A DNA stretch of 46,247 nucleotides. It comes from Gemmatimonadota bacterium (GTDB lineage: Bacteria; 4572-55; J002). Location of the stretch: positions 1 to 46,247 of the forward strand of contig RFFQ01000168.1 in assembly GCA_003697105.1 (NCBI GenBank), written 5' to 3'. Of this stretch, positions 39,301-42,300 are shown one piece after another. The translations under genes were made by a program, and so were the position numbers. Below the pieces are notes generated by a model. The model saw nothing but the letters and a program-made list of their open reading frames with translations. It did not search any database and had not been told where the DNA came from. The stretch's first letter is position 1. Every line of letters begins with the position of its first letter.

Positions 39301-42300
39301 AACCACTATCAGTAGCCGCATTATAGGGAAAGTCCACATCCAGAACAACCGGAGCACCCGCAATGTGGGTAATTTCCGGAATATCTGGATCGTTCGTATC
39401 GACAATAAATGACGCGGTGGGTTGAGAAACCGGCTGTCCGTTCAAATAGGCAATCGCGCGAATGATATAGAGGCTATCGGTTTCCGCACCCCCTTTGATA
39501 TAGTTTCGGCTACCAATTAAGGTAAAAGCAGTTGAATCTAAGACCGTTCCCCCATTGGTTACCAGTTCTTCACGGCTACCATCCCATGCCGGAGTGGTGA
39601 TGGTACCTAAAGCGGATAATTTCGGGGTCCAACTACGAGGTAAAATCGCAATGTGATCTCCATCAACCGTCTCAATCCGCAAGCGGACACTATCGGCATC
39701 ACTGGTCAATCCGTAGGAGAATCGAATATCATCCACCACCCGGTCACCGTTGGGAGAAAAGACCGGTGAAACCGCCGTGATCACTTGAAAATCTTGTAAT
39801 GCCAGATTGGACAGACTGACAGTATCGATTGCCGACGGTACAGATTCATTGCCCACATCATCAATCGTCGTTGCATAAATTAAGCAGGTATCGGCAAAAC
39901 CAATAGGGACTCCGGTGACGGTCCACTGCCCATTTTCATCCACGGTACCTTCATTATCGACTTGTACGGTATCAAAGAGTGCCCCATCGAGCCGGTAGGC
40001 AACATAGACCCGCACATTATTGGTGCGTCCTCCGGCAGAGGGGTCGGCGCTTCCGGAGACGTCGATGGGGGTAAAGGTCGGGAATCGCGGAATATCTTCC
40101 AATAAGGGGGGGGCAGGAGGGCGATTGTCGGCTTCGACAATAATATTGGCACTTGCCGTGAGTGGTGTTCCACTGCCCACTTGCTTTTCGGCACTGACCA
40201 CGATCCGGTAATAAGTCAATTCATTTTGTGCCGTCAACACATAGGCGGAATCCCATGTCACCGTCTGCAAAATACCGCCTGCCATTAATTGGTTGGTGAT
40301 AATGGTATCGGTATTCGCTGGAGTCGGTGAGAAAAAGTCGGAAGCAACAATCGTCACCCGAGCAGAATCAGAAAGGGTAAACGAAATCGCGATGTTATCC
40401 TTAAAATTATCACCGACTTTTTGCCCTCCGGATTCATAACCTGGGGAAAACGGGTTCGGAGCGCCTACTAACCCGGAGATACTTAATTCCGATAAAATGA
40501 TAGAATCTGGAGCAACACTGCGGTTTTGCACTTCATCTGTTGCCACCACAAATACGTAATTTAAACCTAAATTCAGTTGGACACTGGGAACAGAAAATTG
40601 CCCGGTGATGGCGTCTGTCGTCACTGGACCAAAACGGGTTTGGTTGCCATCGGTGAGATCATCCAAGACGGGATCATCATCCACATAAACAAAAATTTCG
40701 GCATTGGGGTCACTCGCCCCGTTAACAGTGAGGGGGGTTTGGCTAGTAACCGAGGGTAAACTTCCTACGGTCAAGGTGGGTGCCGTATTATCCACTACGA
40801 CGGTTTGTGTACTCGAACCCCGTTGGCCCAGGTCGTTAATTGCTGAGATGCGAATAATATAAACCCCATCATCGGCAAACGTACCCAAACGAGTACGCCC
40901 ATCCCAGAAAGGCGTTTGATTGATAACCGGCTCAAAAGCGGCAAACACGCTATCGCCATTATCATTGACAATAGTTGCTAACGTATCACCGAATAAGGTC
41001 AACACATGCACCCGCACGGAGCAGTTTTGGGAAACATTGAAGGAAACCGAAACCTGATCAAATAGCCCGTTTGTATCGGCTGGGGATATCACTTCCGGTC
41101 GAACAACGGCATTGGTAATATTCATCGAACCCAACACAATCGTAAACGGTGCAGACGGGTCGGACAGATTACGAACATCATCAATCGCTTCGGCAAAAAG
41201 GTAATACGTATCGCTGACAGTACCGAGCTCCACATTGGGAACGGTGTATTCACCCGTACTGGCATTGGCGGTTGCTTCTCCACGAAACACCGCGGGAGTA
41301 ATATCACCGGCATCATTAAAATTCGGGTCATCATCCACATAAACACGAACCGTTACGCCGGCTTCTGCCGTTCCTTCCACCGTGATAGGCGAAGCCGTCA
41401 CCAACGTGTCATTTAGTGCAATGAGCGGAGGTTGTGGAGCTTCATCATCCGCAATAATAAAGCCTTGGGCAACAGCGACCGCATTATTGGCATCACGGGC
41501 AGAAATTTCGTAGCGATACACGCTAACGGTACTATCTGTACCTAATACGCCATCAGCATTATCTCGCCCATCCCACTCAATCTCATAAGTAATCCCCTGA
41601 AACTGTTGGATAAAATCCCCCGGAGTTGTTTCCGGATAGTACCAAACAAGGGAATCCGTACCTGCTTTATAAATTTGAACATTGACTCGCGCATTCTGAG
41701 ATAAGCTATACGTAATCCGGGTATCATCTAATCGTCCGGCGCTACTGGGGTTATTTGGGCTAAACGGATTCGGAGTAACCCGCGCATTTTGAATATTGAG
41801 AGAACTAAGTGCCACTTGTGTCCGGCTGCCGACGGTTCCACCATTGGGAACAGAGGCATTATCCACCTCATCCACCGCCACCGCAAAAATATAGTTGATG
41901 CCTTCATATAAAAGGGTCACAGAGGCGTCAAAACGGGTATTTTCAAGCGTGGTAGCGGGGGTGGTTGCAACCAATTCGGCAGGCGTCAAATCACCCAGGT
42001 CATTCGGATAGGTAAACAGGGAATCATTATCCACATACAGCCGTACGATAACATTTTCATCAGCTTGCCCTTCAACCGTGATCGGATTTTCATCAGTGGG
42101 TGAGGAGGGTTGGAACAGCGTCGGCTCGGTAGGAGGTTCATTATCCGATATCAGCAAAGTGGGTACAATCGCCCGAATTTGCGGGTTTGCTGGTGGATTA
42201 TTGATGTCAAAACTCTGTTCATCTTCGGCATAAAATTCGACCTCAAATAATTGAATACCGGTTGTGTCCAACGGGCTGGTGATATTTGGGTTCAACCCGC

